From the NCBI RefSeq assembly GCF_003591175.1, contig NZ_QYYG01000002.1:372001-436000 (forward strand): a DNA stretch of 64,000 bases. The letters are read 5' to 3'. The DNA comes from Serratia inhibens (GTDB lineage: Bacteria; Pseudomonadota; Gammaproteobacteria; Enterobacterales; Enterobacteriaceae). The notes below the pieces were generated by a model. That model had not been told where the DNA came from. It did not search any database and worked only from the letters and a program-made list of their open reading frames with translations. The position numbers and the translations under genes were made by a program. Positions 11,779 through 19,725 of this stretch are shown here, piece by piece. The number at the start of each line of letters is the position of its first letter. The first letter of the stretch is position 1.

Positions 11779-11793
11779 CCGCTTCAAAAGCGG
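11779..11793. promoter_or_regulatory. Dyad in the LysR/reductase divergent region
   Basis: CCGCTT-CAA-AAGCGG is a perfect inverted repeat midway between the divergent starts. A second, looser dyad, ATTG-N6-CAAT, lies at 11826-11839. Either could be a LysR-binding element; neither is proven. Confidence 0.35.
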
Positions 11794-11894
11794 CCGGGTC
11801 GCCTTTACTGGCTTTGCGACGGCGGATTGTGCGGTCAATAGATTGAAACACCCTTTTTATGACTTATTCATCCCGATAAATACGGTAAACGATA

Positions 11895-12863
11895 ATGAAA
11901 GACGCCAAATTAATTCCTGTTACGGTCAAGACGATCGATAAAAATGGTTTTGGGAATATTTCATTGCAGCTTATTGCGCAGCAGGGCCACGCATTACCGA
12001 CGTATTCTCCCGGTGCTCATATTGACATTTTCATTCCCGAAATCGGCCCTCGGCAATATTCGCTTTGCAGCGAAACCGGCAACGGCGACTATTATGAAAT
12101 CTGCATCAAGTTATCGGCGGCCTCCTCCGGCGGCTCGCATTTTATTCATCACCACGTCAAGCCCGGCGACAACCTGACCATCTCGGCGCCGCGCAATCAT
12201 TTCTTGTTGCCTGACGCGCGGCGTTACCTGCTGCTGGCAGGCGGTATCGGCATTACCCCACTGCTGGCGATGGCTGAGCAACTTACCAGTCAACAGATTG
12301 AATTTGAACTGCATTACTATGTTTCCAACCACCGGCAAGCGGCATTTTTGCCCCGTTTAAACGCCCCTGCGCTGGCGAAGCACACTTTTGTGCATTGCAG
12401 CGACGCAAACGATTCCCTGCGGCAGAAAACCCCCGTCAGCCTGTGCCAGGCGGACAAAGAAACCCAGGTTATGGCCTGTGGGCCTGACGGTTTTATTGAA
12501 TGCCTGCGGGACGCCATGCAAAAACATCAGTGGCAAGCGGATCAATTATCTTTTGAGCGTTTTAGCAATACGCAGCCCATTAGCCTATCCGACGATCGGG
12601 TTTTTTACATCGAGGTGAATTCCACCGGGAAGCGTTATTTTGTGAACCCCAACCAAAGCATTGCGGAAGTATTATTGAGCGCCAGGGTCGATATTACGCT
12701 GTCGTGCGAACAAGGTATTTGTGGTTCCTGCATTACCGAGGTTATCGACGGTATTCCCGATCACCGGGACTGCGTGCTTACCGAAGAAGAAAGAGCCGAG
12801 AACACGCAAATTACCCTGTGTTGTTCGCGTTCCAAAAGCCCGGTTTTGGTCCTCGATCTGTAA
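11895..12863 (+). CDS. PDR/VanB-family ferredoxin-type reductase
   Basis: Iron-sulphur flavoprotein reductase of 322 aa with the phthalate-dioxygenase-reductase layout: FMN-binding beta-barrel (SPGAHIDIFIP, RQYSLCS), NAD(P)H-binding domain (LLLAGGIGITPLLAMA, ACGPDGF) and a C-terminal plant-type [2Fe-2S] domain. The cluster ligands are the Cys residues of CEQGICGSC plus a later Cys in DHRDC. Such proteins pass electrons from NADH to a Rieske oxygenase. No Rieske oxygenase gene is in the window, so its partner must be elsewhere, or it may serve another acceptor here. It is first in the plus-strand arm, divergent from the LysR gene. Confidence 0.88.
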   Translation: MKDAKLIPVTVKTIDKNGFGNISLQLIAQQGHALPTYSPGAHIDIFIPEIGPRQYSLCSETGNGDYYEICIKLSAASSGGSHFIHHHVKPGDNLTISAPRNHFLLPDARRYLLLAGGIGITPLLAMAEQLTSQQIEFELHYYVSNHRQAAFLPRLNAPALAKHTFVHCSDANDSLRQKTPVSLCQADKETQVMACGPDGFIECLRDAMQKHQWQADQLSFERFSNTQPISLSDDRVFYIEVNSTGKRYFVNPNQSIAEVLLSARVDITLSCEQGICGSCITEVIDGIPDHRDCVLTEEERAENTQITLCCSRSKSPVLVLDL

Positions 12864-12883
12864 TGTCAACGCGGAGCCTCAAG

Positions 12884-14164
12884 ATGAACATCGCAAATCC
12901 CGCCTCGCCGCTGAAGGGTATTGCCAACGTCCGCCTCCCGGCGTGGCTACTCCCCCAAGGGTGGCCGCAGTTGGCCGGCGAACCGGTGACAGCGGATGTG
13001 CGCTTTAACGCAGGAAAAATATCGTCGCTGACGCCCAGTCAGCCGCCACAGGGTGACTTGTGGGATGTTCACGGCGCATTGGCGTTGCCGGGACTGATTG
13101 AACCCCACGCGCATCTGGACAAAACCTTCACGATTGGGCGCAGCCGCCCGTCGCGGCCGGGCCTGCTGGCCGCAATAGAAACCCTGCATCAAGATCGCCG
13201 ACACTGGACGGCTCAGGACCTCCACCAGCGTGCAAAGCAAGGGCTGGCGTGGGCGGCCGCCAACGGCGTTACCCATTTACGCACCCACATTGACTGGTTC
13301 GATCCCACACCGCCGGCCGCCTGGCTGGAACTGGCAAAGATTGCATCCCCCGGCGTAACGCTGGAGCGGGTGGCACTGGTGCCGCTGGGCTTTTTCGCCG
13401 ACGCAGTTGCGGCGGACAGCATTGCTCGCGCCGTGGCGCAAAGCGGCGAACGCTGCTTGCTGGGTGGGTTTATTCACTCATCGAACTGGGATCCGGCCGC
13501 GATGACGAACCTGCTGCGTAGCGCATCGCACTGGCATCTGGATCTGGACTTGCATATCGACGAAGAGCTGACCGCCACCGCCAACGGGTTGGTCTGGCTG
13601 GCCCACTATTTGTCAGAAAACGATTTTAGCGGCCACATCTGCTGCAGCCACGGCTGCGCACTGGCCTGCGGCAGCGAACAACAGGCGCAGGAAGTGCTGG
13701 CCATGCTGGCGGCGCGGCGCGTCACGCTGATCGCGCTGCCGATGACCAATTTGCTGTTGCAGGACGCCGTGGTCGGCCGCACGCCGCGCCGGCGCGGAAT
13801 CACCCTGGTGAAAGAAGCGCAAGCGGCGGGCGTTCCCGTGCTGCTCGGCTGCGACAACGTGCAGGACGCCTTTTGTCCGGCAGGCAGCTATGACCCGCTT
13901 GATACGCTGAGCTGCGGCCTGTTCTCTCTTCAGCTGGAAGACGTTTTTGACCGGCAGTCGCAGCTTATCTGCAACGTCGCCGCGCTGAGCGGCGCTGCAA
14001 ACGCCGCCGTACCGCTGGCAGTGAACAGTGCCGCCAACCTGGTCATCTTCCCCGGCAGCGACAGCGTTACCTGGCCTTTAAACAGCGCCGCTCGGCTGGT
14101 TATCCGGCACGGCAAACTGATCTATCAACGCACGTGGAATCAGGAGTTATCCCATGAGTCTTGA
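12884..14164 (+). CDS. Amidohydrolase, cytosine deaminase (CodA/AtzC)-like
   Basis: Amidohydrolase-superfamily enzyme of 426 aa resembling cytosine deaminase and N-isopropylammelide hydrolase. Visible motifs: EPHAHLDKTFTIG (HxH plus the CodA-type LDKT), THLRTHIDW, LDLHIDEEL, CCSHGCAL, PRRRGITLVKEA and LLGCDNVQDAFCP (catalytic Asp with the D..QDPF-like segment). The ATG at 12884 has GGAG seven bases upstream; an earlier ATG at 12863 overlaps the previous stop (TAATG) and is possible. The last 11 bp overlap the RidA-like gene. It probably removes an exocyclic amine or opens a ring of a pyrimidine- or triazine-like intermediate. Confidence 0.83.
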   Translation: MNIANPASPLKGIANVRLPAWLLPQGWPQLAGEPVTADVRFNAGKISSLTPSQPPQGDLWDVHGALALPGLIEPHAHLDKTFTIGRSRPSRPGLLAAIETLHQDRRHWTAQDLHQRAKQGLAWAAANGVTHLRTHIDWFDPTPPAAWLELAKIASPGVTLERVALVPLGFFADAVAADSIARAVAQSGERCLLGGFIHSSNWDPAAMTNLLRSASHWHLDLDLHIDEELTATANGLVWLAHYLSENDFSGHICCSHGCALACGSEQQAQEVLAMLAARRVTLIALPMTNLLLQDAVVGRTPRRRGITLVKEAQAAGVPVLLGCDNVQDAFCPAGSYDPLDTLSCGLFSLQLEDVFDRQSQLICNVAALSGAANAAVPLAVNSAANLVIFPGSDSVTWPLNSAARLVIRHGKLIYQRTWNQELSHES

Positions 14165-14624
14165 GGCCGGGGCGGGCAAACCGCTCGCCAAATATGCCGC
14201 CTGGCGCCGCGCAGGCGATTTTATCTTTCTCTCCGGCATTATTCCCGTCAACCCGCACAGCGCGACTATCGTGCGCGGTTTTCAGGATATCCCCGCCGAA
14301 GCGCGGCGGCTGCTGGGCGAAACCGGCGAGTTCTCTACCGACGCCAAGCAAGGGCCGATTCTTGCTCAAAGCTGGTATGTGCTCGAGAGCATTCGCCACA
14401 CCATTGAAGAGGCCGGTGGCCAAATGAGCGATGTGTTCAAACTGGTGCAGTACTTCCGCAACCTCGATCATTTTCCGTATTACAGCCAGGTCAGAAAACT
14501 GTTTTACCCCGGGCAACCGCCGGTATCTACCGTAGTGCAAGTCAGTGAAATGCTACCCAGCGCCGAGGTACTGATTGAAGTTGAGGCCACCGCCTGGCTA
14601 CCGCAATCCCGCTTAACCCCATAA
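14154..14624 (+). CDS. RidA/YjgF-family protein lacking the RidA arginine
   Basis: Protein of 156 aa with the YjgF/RidA fold signature (GDFIFLSGIIPVNP at the start, EVLIEVEATAW at the end). RidA proteins hydrolyse reactive imines or enamines. The archetype's catalytic Arg lies in PARS; here the aligned segment reads PPVS, so the Arg is replaced by Val. Family members without it generally do not show the standard imine deaminase activity, so this one may act on a different intermediate, as RutC-like proteins do in pyrimidine breakdown. Its start overlaps the previous gene by 11 bp, so translation is probably coupled. Confidence 0.82.
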   Translation: MSLEAGAGKPLAKYAAWRRAGDFIFLSGIIPVNPHSATIVRGFQDIPAEARRLLGETGEFSTDAKQGPILAQSWYVLESIRHTIEEAGGQMSDVFKLVQYFRNLDHFPYYSQVRKLFYPGQPPVSTVVQVSEMLPSAEVLIEVEATAWLPQSRLTP

Positions 14625-14645
14625 TGTCCGACGACGAGGCCCTCT

Positions 14646-15524
14646 ATGATTAACGGCTATATTCCCGCAGCGCGGTTCCTGCCTTTCCTCAGTTGGACAG
14701 CGATTGCTGCCCTGCCTGACAAAGCCAATACCGTTATCGTGTTGCCGACCGGTGCTATCGAACAGCACGGCCCGCACCTGCCTTGCTCGGTCGACAGCGT
14801 GATTTCTTCCGGCGTCGCCGGCCACGCGCTGGCTCGCCTGCCGAAAGATATCCCGGCTTACGGTATTCCACCGGTGACCTACGGCAAGTCGGACGAACAT
14901 CTGAATTTTCCGGGGACGCTGACCTTAACCGGCGACACCTTGTTGCAGACGCTGCTTGAGATTGCCGAATCGCTGTATCGCGCCGGGTTCCGTAAGCTGT
15001 TGATGATTAACGGCCACGGCGGACAGCCGCAGGTTTTGCAGATGGCATCGCGCGAAATGCGTCTGCGCCACGGCGACATGATCATGATCCCCCACGATGT
15101 GTTCCGCGTGCCAAACGTTGAAAACCGGTTCCTCAGCGCCCAGGAGCAAAAAATGGCGATGCACGCCGGCCATAGCGAAACCGCCGTGATGCTGGCGCTG
15201 GCCCCTGAATGCGTCCATATGGAACACGCGGTCGCCAATTATCCGCCGGAGTTTCCCTGCCCGACGCTGTCAGGCGGCCGTCCCGCTGCCGCCTGGGTCT
15301 CTTACGACTTTGGCCCCAGCGGCGTGATAGGCGATCCGACCGAGGCCACCGCGGAACAGGGGCACGCCATTCTCGATTCCCTGGCGGCCAGTTGGGCACA
15401 AGCCATCACGGAGATCCACCTCATGGAATGGACAATACGCAGCGAACCAACCTGGGGAAAACACCACTGGAACGGCTTTGTGCAAACCACTTTGACGCCA
15501 CCGTCTTCTTTTGCCTCCGAATAA
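14646..15524 (+). CDS. Creatininase-family amidohydrolase
   Basis: Protein of 292 aa of the creatininase/FAPy-deformylase family, metal-dependent enzymes that cleave cyclic or formyl amides. Ligand motifs: Glu39 and His41 in TGAIEQHGPHLPCSVD with Asp50, GHGGQ in LLMINGHGGQ, and Glu in HAGHSETAVM. It starts 21 bp after the RidA-like gene and ends 12 bp before the second binding-protein gene. In context it probably opens an amide ring or removes a formamide produced by the upstream enzymes. Creatinine itself is unlikely, given the neighbours. Confidence 0.87.
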   Translation: MINGYIPAARFLPFLSWTAIAALPDKANTVIVLPTGAIEQHGPHLPCSVDSVISSGVAGHALARLPKDIPAYGIPPVTYGKSDEHLNFPGTLTLTGDTLLQTLLEIAESLYRAGFRKLLMINGHGGQPQVLQMASREMRLRHGDMIMIPHDVFRVPNVENRFLSAQEQKMAMHAGHSETAVMLALAPECVHMEHAVANYPPEFPCPTLSGGRPAAAWVSYDFGPSGVIGDPTEATAEQGHAILDSLAASWAQAITEIHLMEWTIRSEPTWGKHHWNGFVQTTLTPPSSFASE

Positions 15525-15536
15525 GGAACTGCCGCG

Positions 15537-16520
15537 ATGAAAACACTGCGCACACCGACGTCCCCCCTGCTTGTCCTGCTGCTGGCCGGGGTTTCCACTG
15601 CCGGTATGGCAGAAGAGAAATTCACCTTCCTCACTAACTGGTACGCCCAGGCGGAGCACGGCGGTTTTTACGAGGCGCAAGCCAAGGGGTTGTACAAAAA
15701 TGCCGGCCTTGATGTCAGCATCAAAATGGGCGGCCCACAGGTTAACGTGATGCAATTGATGGCCGCCGGCCAGGCTGACTGCACGCTCGGCGACAACGGC
15801 CAGGCGCTAGAAACCTGGCAGGCCGGGGTGCACGCGATGACGGTCGCCACGGTGTTCCAGCATTCGCCCACGGTCTTTATCAGCCATGACAAGATTGATA
15901 AGCCGCAGGTATTGAAGGACAAAACCTTCCTGCTCGCGACCGAGGCTTACACCTCCTTCTGGCCGTGGGCCAAGAGCGAGCTGGGTCTGGCCGACGCCAA
16001 GGTCCGCCCTTATACCTTCAGCGTGCAACCGTTCCTGGCAGACAATAATCTGGTGCAGCAGGGTTACGTCACGTCTGAACCTTTCTCGGTCGCGAAAGGC
16101 GGCAAGCCTTTCTACGTCTATCCGCTCAGCGACTGGGGCTATCCGCCGTACGGCAATTCGATCATCTGCATGGTCGACACGGTCAAAAAACGCCCGGCTG
16201 CGGTGGCGGCCTTCGTGAAAGCGTCAATGCAGGGTTGGAAAGACTATTTGCAGGATCCTACCGCAGGCAATGCGCTGATCCGCAAGGACAACCCACGCAT
16301 GGGTGCCGATCAGATTGAGTTTGGCATCGCGCAGATGAAGAAATACCAGTTGGTGACCGGCGGCGATGCGCAGACCGGCGGCATCGGGATCATTACCGAA
16401 CCTCGGCTGAAAAAGACCTGGGACATGCTGGTGAAGAACAAGCTGATTGATGCCGACAAGGTGCCGCTCGAGCAGACTTACACCCTCGATATGATCAAAG
16501 ACGCGAAGGTCATGCCATGA
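15537..16520 (+). CDS. ABC transporter substrate-binding protein, NMT1/THI5-like
   Basis: Second periplasmic receptor of the locus, 327 aa, with a Sec signal peptide ending near GMAEE. It opens with FTFLTNWYAQAEHGGFYEAQ and shares GLDVSIKMGGPQ, FSVQPFLADNNLVQQGYV and YPPYG with the receptor at 9495-10484. Its stop overlaps the ATP-binding-protein gene by four bases (ATGA), so this receptor is the cognate partner of the adjacent translocator. Ligand is probably a pyrimidine- or flavin-like ring compound, from family behaviour. Confidence 0.92.
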   Translation: MKTLRTPTSPLLVLLLAGVSTAGMAEEKFTFLTNWYAQAEHGGFYEAQAKGLYKNAGLDVSIKMGGPQVNVMQLMAAGQADCTLGDNGQALETWQAGVHAMTVATVFQHSPTVFISHDKIDKPQVLKDKTFLLATEAYTSFWPWAKSELGLADAKVRPYTFSVQPFLADNNLVQQGYVTSEPFSVAKGGKPFYVYPLSDWGYPPYGNSIICMVDTVKKRPAAVAAFVKASMQGWKDYLQDPTAGNALIRKDNPRMGADQIEFGIAQMKKYQLVTGGDAQTGGIGIITEPRLKKTWDMLVKNKLIDADKVPLEQTYTLDMIKDAKVMP

Positions 16521-17344
16521 ATGCCGTCGCCAAACTGACCGTGATGAGCGATGTCCGCTCCCCCACGCCCCCGGCGATACCGGCCATCGAGGTGCTGTCG
16601 GCTGAGAAAATTTACAGCAACGGCACCCGCGCGCTGTTGCCGGTCAATCTCACCGTTAACCAGGGTGAGTTCGTTACCCTGCTGGGCCCGTCGGGTTGCG
16701 GTAAAAGCACGCTGCTGAAAATGGTTGCCGGCCTGGTCGAACCCAGCGACGGCAAGCTGGTGCTGTGGCGCCGCGACAGTCGCGAAAAAACGCAGGTGCC
16801 GCTCTCCTTCGTGTTTCAGGAAGCGACGTTGATGCCCTGGAGCAATGTGCACAGCAACGTTCGTCTCCCGCTCGATCTGGCTGGCGTGCCGCGTGCCGAA
16901 GCCAACACCCGCGTCAGCGAAGCGCTGGAGCTGGTCGGCCTGGGCAAGTTCGCCAAGGTGCTGCCGCGCGAGCTTTCGGGCGGCATGCAAATGCGCGTGT
17001 CTATCGCGCGCGGGCTGGTGACGCGTCCCAAACTCTTGTTGATGGACGAACCCTTCGGCGCCCTCGACGAGATAACCCGCAACAAGCTCGACAGCGATCT
17101 GCTGCGCCTGTGGCGCGAGCAAGGGTTGACGGTGGTATTCGTCACCCACTCGATTCATGAAGCGGTATTTCTGTCGCAGCGGGTGATTATGATGGCGGCG
17201 CGGCCGGGGCGCGTGGTGGAAGATATCGCCATTACCGAACCCTTCCCGCGCAACGAGGATTTCCGCGTCAGCCCGGCTTTCTCACGTTATGCGAAGCAGT
17301 TGCAGGACAGCCTGCTGCAAGCCAGCCAATCAGGTATGGAGTAA
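16517..17344 (+). CDS. ABC transporter ATP-binding protein
   Basis: Single nucleotide-binding domain of 275 aa, of the nitrate/sulphonate/taurine (SsuB/TauB-like) group. Walker A is GPSGCGKST, the signature LSGGMQMR, Walker B LLLMDEPFGALDE, and the switch His is in FVTHSIHEAVFLSQR. It overlaps the binding-protein stop by four bases and ends four bases before the permease start, so the three genes form one translational unit. It energises import of the locus substrate. Confidence 0.93.
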   Translation: MNAVAKLTVMSDVRSPTPPAIPAIEVLSAEKIYSNGTRALLPVNLTVNQGEFVTLLGPSGCGKSTLLKMVAGLVEPSDGKLVLWRRDSREKTQVPLSFVFQEATLMPWSNVHSNVRLPLDLAGVPRAEANTRVSEALELVGLGKFAKVLPRELSGGMQMRVSIARGLVTRPKLLLMDEPFGALDEITRNKLDSDLLRLWREQGLTVVFVTHSIHEAVFLSQRVIMMAARPGRVVEDIAITEPFPRNEDFRVSPAFSRYAKQLQDSLLQASQSGME

Positions 17345-17348
17345 CGGT

Positions 17349-18164
17349 ATGCAAACTCAAAAATCTTCTCCGTGGATCAATAATCCCACGTTTCGCAAGA
17401 TCCTTTACCCGACACTGGTGGCGATTGTGGCGGTTTTGCTGTGGCAGGGCTGGGTCAGCTATTTCCATATCCCCCAGTTTCTGGTGCCTTCGCCGATGGT
17501 GATGCTGCAAAGTCTGTGGACCAATCTGGGTTCGCTGACGATGGCGCTGCTGTTTACGCTGAAAATTACCCTGATTTCGTTTTTGCTGTCGATTGTCATC
17601 GGTGCGGCAGTGGCGTTTGTGCTGGTACAAAACCGCTTTGTTGAAACCGCGCTGTTTCCCTACATCGTGTTTCTGCAGGTCACGCCCATTGTGGCCATCG
17701 CGCCGCTGATCATCATTTGGGTCAAGGACACCACGCTCTCTTTGGTGGTCTGCTCGACGCTGATGGCGGTATTCCCGATCATTTCCAATACCACGCAGGG
17801 GCTGCGCAGCGTGTCGCCGGGGCTGCTGAGCTACTTCCAACTGAGCCATGCCAGCCGCCTGCAAATTCTTGTTCGCCTGCGTATTCCTTCCGCGCTGCCC
17901 TACTTTTTCGGCGCGTTGCGTATTTCCAGCGGTCTGTCGTTGATCGGCGCCGTGGTGGCCGAGTTTGTGGCGGGTGCCGGCGGCAATAACACCGGCCTGG
18001 CTTATCAGATATTGCAGGCGGGGTACCAGCTCGACATTCCGCTGATGTTCGCCGCCCTGCTGTTAATTTCGCTGACCGGCATTGCGCTGTTCGGGGCGAT
18101 GTCGTGGATCTCTCACCGCGCCCTCAGTGCCTGGCATGAAAGCGAAGCCGTGCAGTCTCATTAA
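17349..18164 (+). CDS. ABC transporter permease
   Basis: Inner-membrane permease of 271 aa of the SsuC/TauC type with about six membrane segments (YPTLVAIVAVLLWQGW first) and the cytoplasmic EAA-like loop around FFGALRISSGLSLIGAVVAE. The ATG at 17349, right after the ATP-binding-protein stop, fits the family start; the in-frame start at 17289 overlaps the previous gene by 56 bases. Only one permease is encoded, so it probably works as a homodimer. Confidence 0.92.
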   Translation: MQTQKSSPWINNPTFRKILYPTLVAIVAVLLWQGWVSYFHIPQFLVPSPMVMLQSLWTNLGSLTMALLFTLKITLISFLLSIVIGAAVAFVLVQNRFVETALFPYIVFLQVTPIVAIAPLIIIWVKDTTLSLVVCSTLMAVFPIISNTTQGLRSVSPGLLSYFQLSHASRLQILVRLRIPSALPYFFGALRISSGLSLIGAVVAEFVAGAGGNNTGLAYQILQAGYQLDIPLMFAALLLISLTGIALFGAMSWISHRALSAWHESEAVQSH

Positions 18165-18192
18165 ATCATTCATTTTTGCGGGCAGGAAGAAT

Positions 18193-19596
18193 ATGGATAG
18201 TGAACAACGTAAGCGCGCGCTGGCCTTGATACAGCAGGCGCTTCCCGATCTGGAGTGGACCTTGCAAGCGCCAAAGGTCAAACGCCTTTCGCGCGATTTT
18301 CACTGGTTCAGCCCGGTGCTGAAACAGCAACTGGAACATAAGCAGGCCGATGCGGTAGTGCGCCCGCGCAGCGAAGAAGAGCTGAAGGTGTTGGTCAAAG
18401 CCTGCGTTCAGCACCGGCTGCCGCTGATCTTGCGCGGTGGCGCAACCGGCAACTACGGGCAATTGGTGCCGCTGCAGGGCGGTATCCTGGTCGACATGAC
18501 CGGCTTCAACCAGGTTCTACAGCTGGGTGAAGGCGTGGTGCGCGCGCAGGCGGGGATCCGCCTGGCAGACATAGAAACGGTGACTCGCCCTGCCGGCTGG
18601 GAGCTGCGCTGCATGCCGTCGACCTATCGTCTGGCCAGCCTGGGCGGGCTTTACGGCGGCGGCTTTGGCGGCATCGGTTCGATCAACTATGGTCCACTGG
18701 CCGCACCGGGAAATGTGCTCGGCATAAAAGTGATGACCATGGAAGCCGAGCCGCGCATTCTTGAGGTTCCCGCCCCTCAGGCGCTACTGCTGCACCATGC
18801 TTACGGCAGCAACGGGATCGTGCTCGAGGTTGAGCTGGCGCTGGCGCCCACGCACCGCTGGGTAGAGCGGCTGGATGTCTTCGACGACTTTACCGACGCG
18901 CTGGATTATGCCAATGCCTTTGCCCGCTCTCCGGGCCTGGTCAAACGCCAGCTGGCGCTGCTAGCCGCCCCGATACCGAGCTATTTTAGTCATTTAAACG
19001 GGCATTATCGGGCCAGTCAGCACGCGGTCATCAGCGTGATTGCACAGGAAAGCGAAGGGCTGTGCGCCGGCCTGTTGATGAAGCACCGGGGGCACGGCGC
19101 GGTGCGCCAGGCGGCCGATGAGGCGCGGGAGGCCAATGCTTCGCTGATGGAATATTGTTGGAATCACACCACGCTGCACGCGCTGAAAGTTGACAGCTCC
19201 CTCACCTATTTACAGACGGCGTTTGATCCCGCGAATTACCGCCGGCAAATTATCGCTATGGCCGCACTGTTCGGTGATGAGGTTATTTCGCATATCGAGT
19301 TCCTGCGCGACAATGATGGAAATATAACCGCCAGCGGTTTGCAATTAGTCCGTTATTCCACCGCAGAAAGACTGAATGAAATAATGCAAATATTCCGGGA
19401 CCATGACGTAAAAATAAATAACCCGCACGTTTTTCACATTGAAGACGGTAAGCAGGGTGAGATTAAACCCGAGGTGGTTTCCGTCAAACAATGCCTTGAT
19501 CCCAATGGGTTAATGAATCCCGGCAAGCTTCGTGGCTGGGACGTTCGCGACACGCTGGCGTTAGATAACGACCCTCTTTTATTGACTGACCGATAA
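18193..19596 (+). CDS. FAD-linked oxidase (PCMH/VAO type)
   Basis: FAD-dependent oxidoreductase of 467 aa of the vanillyl-alcohol-oxidase/GlcD superfamily. The FAD-binding half begins with ADAVVRPRSEEELKVLVKAC and holds LILRGGATGNYGQL and GGLYGGGFGGIGSINYG; the C-terminal half ends with CLDPNGLMNPGKL, the usual closing motif. The ATG at 18193 has AGGAAGA just upstream and lies 28 bp after the permease. Such enzymes oxidise C-OH or C-N bonds, so it may act early or late in the pathway. It has no signal peptide and should be cytoplasmic. Confidence 0.85.
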   Translation: MDSEQRKRALALIQQALPDLEWTLQAPKVKRLSRDFHWFSPVLKQQLEHKQADAVVRPRSEEELKVLVKACVQHRLPLILRGGATGNYGQLVPLQGGILVDMTGFNQVLQLGEGVVRAQAGIRLADIETVTRPAGWELRCMPSTYRLASLGGLYGGGFGGIGSINYGPLAAPGNVLGIKVMTMEAEPRILEVPAPQALLLHHAYGSNGIVLEVELALAPTHRWVERLDVFDDFTDALDYANAFARSPGLVKRQLALLAAPIPSYFSHLNGHYRASQHAVISVIAQESEGLCAGLLMKHRGHGAVRQAADEAREANASLMEYCWNHTTLHALKVDSSLTYLQTAFDPANYRRQIIAMAALFGDEVISHIEFLRDNDGNITASGLQLVRYSTAERLNEIMQIFRDHDVKINNPHVFHIEDGKQGEIKPEVVSVKQCLDPNGLMNPGKLRGWDVRDTLALDNDPLLLTDR

Positions 19597-19725
19597 AAAT
19601 AACGATGAGCGCCCCCTGCCGATTAACCGGCGGGGCGGCAGCCCTTTGCCTGTAACCCGACAAAACATTATCGGCGGTTCTTTGCTGCCGGTGGCCAACA
19701 CTGATTTTTCGACAGGATGAGATGA

